This document shows, in pieces, positions 33,901 to 35,408 of a stretch of DNA of 35,408 nt. The stretch covers positions 1 to 35,408 of the forward strand of contig CAKRRG010000030.1 of assembly GCA_934394545.1 (NCBI GenBank). The letters are read 5' to 3'. The number at the start of each line of letters is the position of its first letter. The first letter of the stretch is position 1. The position numbers and the translations under genes were made by a program. The notes under the pieces were generated by a model. That model saw only the letters and a program-made list of their open reading frames with translations. It did no database searches and was not told the DNA's origin. The stretch is from an uncultured Blautia sp. (lineage in GTDB: Bacteria > Bacillota > Clostridia > Lachnospirales > Lachnospiraceae).

Positions 33901-35408
33901 AAGCAGAGGTGAAGTTCGGTGAAAACACAGACCGGTATGGAAATACGTATACGGTTTCAGTGGAGGATGTTTCAAAAAATCCAGATATCCAAAAAGAATA
34001 TAAGCTGAAAGTAATTTGTGGAGATATAGTTGCGGAAGAAAAGCTTGTTCTATACAATCCTGAAAAGCTAGAAGAAATTACAGAAGGACAGAAAATAAAT
34101 CTCAGCTACAGTGAGGAGAGCGGCTATTTTTATCAAGAAAACGTAAAGTGTTATCGTTTCCTTGTAGGGGAAGATAATTATTATACTCTCTATCTTGACC
34201 CTGCAGAGAAGGGGTATGGTGATATTCAAGAGACGGTTTACGATGAAAATGGAAAGATAGTTGATTACAGAATCAAGTACGACGGCTACCAGCTGAAGGC
34301 AGGGAAAACCTATTACGTTAAGCTTGTATGTACCGCTAAGCGATCAGAAAATACATCTGTCAGCATTGGTAGAGTGAAAGATATTGTGGATATTGAAGTG
34401 ATTCAGGAACCAGACGAGGTTTATGGAAGTTATAGTTTGCTTGATCCATCGTTTACAGGTGTAAGATTCCGGATTACGTATTCAGATGGAACTCAGTCAG
34501 AAGCTGGTCTTTATGAAGCTTTCCGCATTGGTTTAAGAATTACCTCAGCTGTATACTGGTCAAGTGATAAGAAAACATTTGATGTTCAGTATGGTATTAC
34601 AAATATGTATATCCGTTCAAATACGCATAAAACAGAAAAGAAAACCTATGCTGCGATATCAACAGAGGAGATAGAAGAACTTACAGTTGGTAAAAAACAG
34701 TCCATAGATTTCGGAAATGGACAGCACCGAAGATTGTTTAAGGTACAGGTTGATAAAGATGGTAACTATGACATTAAATCCACAAATGAGGAAAATGTAG
34801 GGGGCTATTTTATTTCAGCGGACGGCTATCCAATGTATTACGATAGGAAAAATGGTACTCCGTTGAAAAAAGGGGAACAGTACTATGCCGTTGTCCAGGG
34901 TTCCGGAAGTGCAGTTATTACACTGGTGGATACTATGTGCGCTCATACTTACACTTGGGTAATTGATAAGGAAGCAACCTGCGTAGCAGCAGGAAGCAAA
35001 CATGAAGAGTGCACCAAGTGTGGAATAACTAAGGCTCCGGTAGAAATCCCAGCAACAGGAGTTCACCAGTATCAGGCTATTGTTGATAAAATCGCAACCT
35101 GTGGCGAGGCGGGAAGCCAGCATGAGGAGTGTACGGTGTGCCATGTCAAGAAAGCTCCGGTAGAAATCCCAGCAACAGGAACTCACCAGTATCAGGCTAT
35201 TGTTGATAAAGCCGCAACCTGTGGCGAGACGGGAAGCCAGCATGAGGAGTGTACGGTGTGCCATGTCAAGAAAACTCTGGTAGAAATTCCGGCAACAGGA
35301 ACTCACCAGTATCAGGCTATTGTTGATAAAACCGCAACCTGTGGCGAGACGGGAAGCCAGCATGAGGAGTGTACGGTGTGCCATGTCAAGAAGGCTCCGG
35401 TAGAAATC
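30972..35408 (+). CDS. Very large secreted protein with alternating beta domains and Cys-rich repeats (partial)
   Basis: The frame is open from ATG 30972 to the last base (1479 codons, no stop). Signal peptide about 1-31 (..VLSVSA), then an acidic spacer. PPC-like beta domains with the pattern G..v....F.F.P..dG.Y.F begin near 112, 346, 529, 737, 830, 1037 and 1238. Ig-like segments with V.I....Y..DG(T/S).. lie near 222, 421, 628, 928 and 1138. From about 1320 come 40-residue Cys repeats (ATC, HEECTVC, IPATG). No enzyme motif was recognised. Such Cys-repeat proteins are surface proteins of gut clostridia, perhaps metal-binding or adhesive. The anchor, if any, is beyond the window. AAGGAGG lies nine bases before the start. 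Confidence 0.85.
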   Translation, partial: MKRKIAWIMAALLTVSSVEPVAVLSVSAQEMTEADGWTDTESLVGMDENESVESFASAEAVTEGAEGIMAEDEFTSETDGFVSYDNEWEGVNSNSILPAQDAITSMELEKFYNAQVHEGESVWFFFEPSADGKYSFSSQGESDTFGALYNAGEKQLAMNDDGQLDKNFEISYDLEAGKRYYLETSLTDVQEGTYTVSVAQMEEGSTDEVELSDYDGSYDYKTVSSVSIIHRSKYYTRIDRVSPDDILLDITYTDGSTEEFYASDQSDENGNFFKLKIKLADKNVILTGSGIGLDEDGVLEEPGVLFGIAGTYKLQLYLNQDAQPIAESDIIVEDFPEESDLPLIEEGKEFTVSGGVEHFRFIPEKNGYYYFSKAPKHDVVELVDEDFHQNLERTYLTAGEEYIIRYEGEAGIAMIEEIPRLTGISFKSEPHFLEHFSNAYSAVNSVLIGHYSNQKDYEIQYGRDHWGRYLNYDLVKDSDGTYLDPESMLSAGNYTLKMYTEGYDETEEIAELKFYVHSFKEIATQSISTGKRQVLKHNEGFFGYVMFSYTPEEDGEYRFESYSRTYDMLCVDENDKAINVERQDSYYDDYGTVANSNYYFTTLSKGHTYYFAVEHLEKYIAWKVEKVGKSIQSFVLHNDNIYYEGIDKIYINDFYLDLVYEDGTTGRVRGGKKGLNGECFRLEIEQAGNISVVTGGSIKLTGGEYVVKAYLGESSTPAAQMTLQVKSVNAKQLEIVKEGEPFHVNGGKAAELFYFSPAEAASYYIEGIPEDCDADFYSYTKGKYQLVSNPNKYLLKGETCLVKYTGEQSADLLVGKHAKESSEPFELELNKKYENLAVGRIGHKYIELIYIPEENGVYQLDLTTSAGTELSVSINNADQNGKKYNEKDKMQFVLKKGEKYSFFILCSGEFKRGSYIFSAMLTKMENSSAAPVDISILPKADTFSVCGIEGIDSLDSILKKIYIRFDYNETFYDCWNEAEVKFGENTDRYGNTYTVSVEDVSKNPDIQKEYKLKVICGDIVAEEKLVLYNPEKLEEITEGQKINLSYSEESGYFYQENVKCYRFLVGEDNYYTLYLDPAEKGYGDIQETVYDENGKIVDYRIKYDGYQLKAGKTYYVKLVCTAKRSENTSVSIGRVKDIVDIEVIQEPDEVYGSYSLLDPSFTGVRFRITYSDGTQSEAGLYEAFRIGLRITSAVYWSSDKKTFDVQYGITNMYIRSNTHKTEKKTYAAISTEEIEELTVGKKQSIDFGNGQHRRLFKVQVDKDGNYDIKSTNEENVGGYFISADGYPMYYDRKNGTPLKKGEQYYAVVQGSGSAVITLVDTMCAHTYTWVIDKEATCVAAGSKHEECTKCGITKAPVEIPATGVHQYQAIVDKIATCGEAGSQHEECTVCHVKKAPVEIPATGTHQYQAIVDKAATCGETGSQHEECTVCHVKKTLVEIPATGTHQYQAIVDKTATCGETGSQHEECTVCHVKKAPVEI
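34944..35408 (+). repeat. Tandem 120-bp repeats encoding 40-residue Cys-rich units
   Basis: Units at 34944-35063 (diverged), 35064-35183, 35184-35303 and 35304-35408 (cut by the window end). The last three differ at only a few bases, so they duplicated recently; the first shares only the plan. Each codes for H-x-Y, ATC, HEEC-x2-C and EIPATG. The array probably continues beyond the window and is prone to copy number change and assembly collapse. Confidence 0.95.

Noticed and set aside
35040..35301. IPATG in the Cys repeats as sortase signals
   Set aside because: No hydrophobic helix or basic tail follows; the motif is internal to each repeat.
34815..35384. Minus-strand frame of 189 codons with an apparent repeat
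   Set aside because: It is the antisense shadow of the + strand Cys repeats; the + frame has a start, ribosome site, signal peptide and conserved Cys motif.
35064..35408. Regular repeats as a possible CRISPR array
   Set aside because: Units are contiguous, 120 bp, in frame and without unique spacers, so they are protein repeats.

Overview
The window looks like a chromosomal segment of a gut-type Lachnospiraceae (Blautia/Ruminococcus-like Firmicutes). The grounds are strong AGGAGG-type ribosome binding sites, moderate-to-low GC, CUT1 sugar transport linked to a GH42 beta-galactosidase, hybrid kinases with periplasmic-binding-protein sensors, and large secreted Cys-repeat proteins. The genus is a guess; the family-level call is inference from gene content. 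All genes are on + except pgi and the copper operon.

Layout. 1-147 is the 3' end of an unknown gene. 148-546 holds an eroded Rpn/PD-(D/E)XK transposase-like fragment. 547-1579 is azlCD (branched-chain amino acid export). 1612-4575 is a decayed pair: a solute-binding protein fused to a 5'-nucleotidase C-terminal domain, and a hybrid histidine kinase. Both are damaged by truncations, apparent internal deletions and a frameshift. 4568-7432 is an intact EvgS-like hybrid kinase closed by a strong terminator.

7701-12838 is the most interesting block: a six-gene sortase-assembled pilus operon. Its order is large anchored surface protein, small coiled-coil protein, signal-peptidase-like protein without its catalytic residues, FctA/Spy0128-like major pilin, class B sortase, FctA-fold minor pilin. 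This parallels the streptococcal FCT pilus order (cpa-sipA-fctA-srtC-fctB). A PucR-type regulator follows. Then come a TrmH/SpoU RNA methyltransferase, a sensor diguanylate cyclase and a small truncated HATPase-like gene.

17732-25511 is a beta-galactoside uptake and hydrolysis locus: LacI regulator, a consensus promoter with TTGCGCAA-centred operators, solute-binding protein, two permeases, a TraX-family membrane protein and an intracellular GH42 beta-galactosidase. No ATPase is encoded, so a shared MsmK-type ATPase elsewhere is assumed. A structured stretch resembling a group II intron 5' end sits between the LacI gene and the promoter.

On the minus strand, pgi (25661-27244) has its own promoter and terminator. 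The csoR-copA operon (27460-30437) is controlled by two CsoR boxes, one lying exactly in the promoter spacer. Its copA carries a C-terminal CopZ-like domain preceded by an internal Shine-Dalgarno and ATG, so one reading frame may yield both pump and free chaperone.

From 30972 to the window end runs one very large secreted-protein gene (at least 1479 codons, no stop seen). It appears to be built of alternating PPC-like and Ig-like beta domains and ends in near-identical 120-bp Cys-rich repeats that run off the window.
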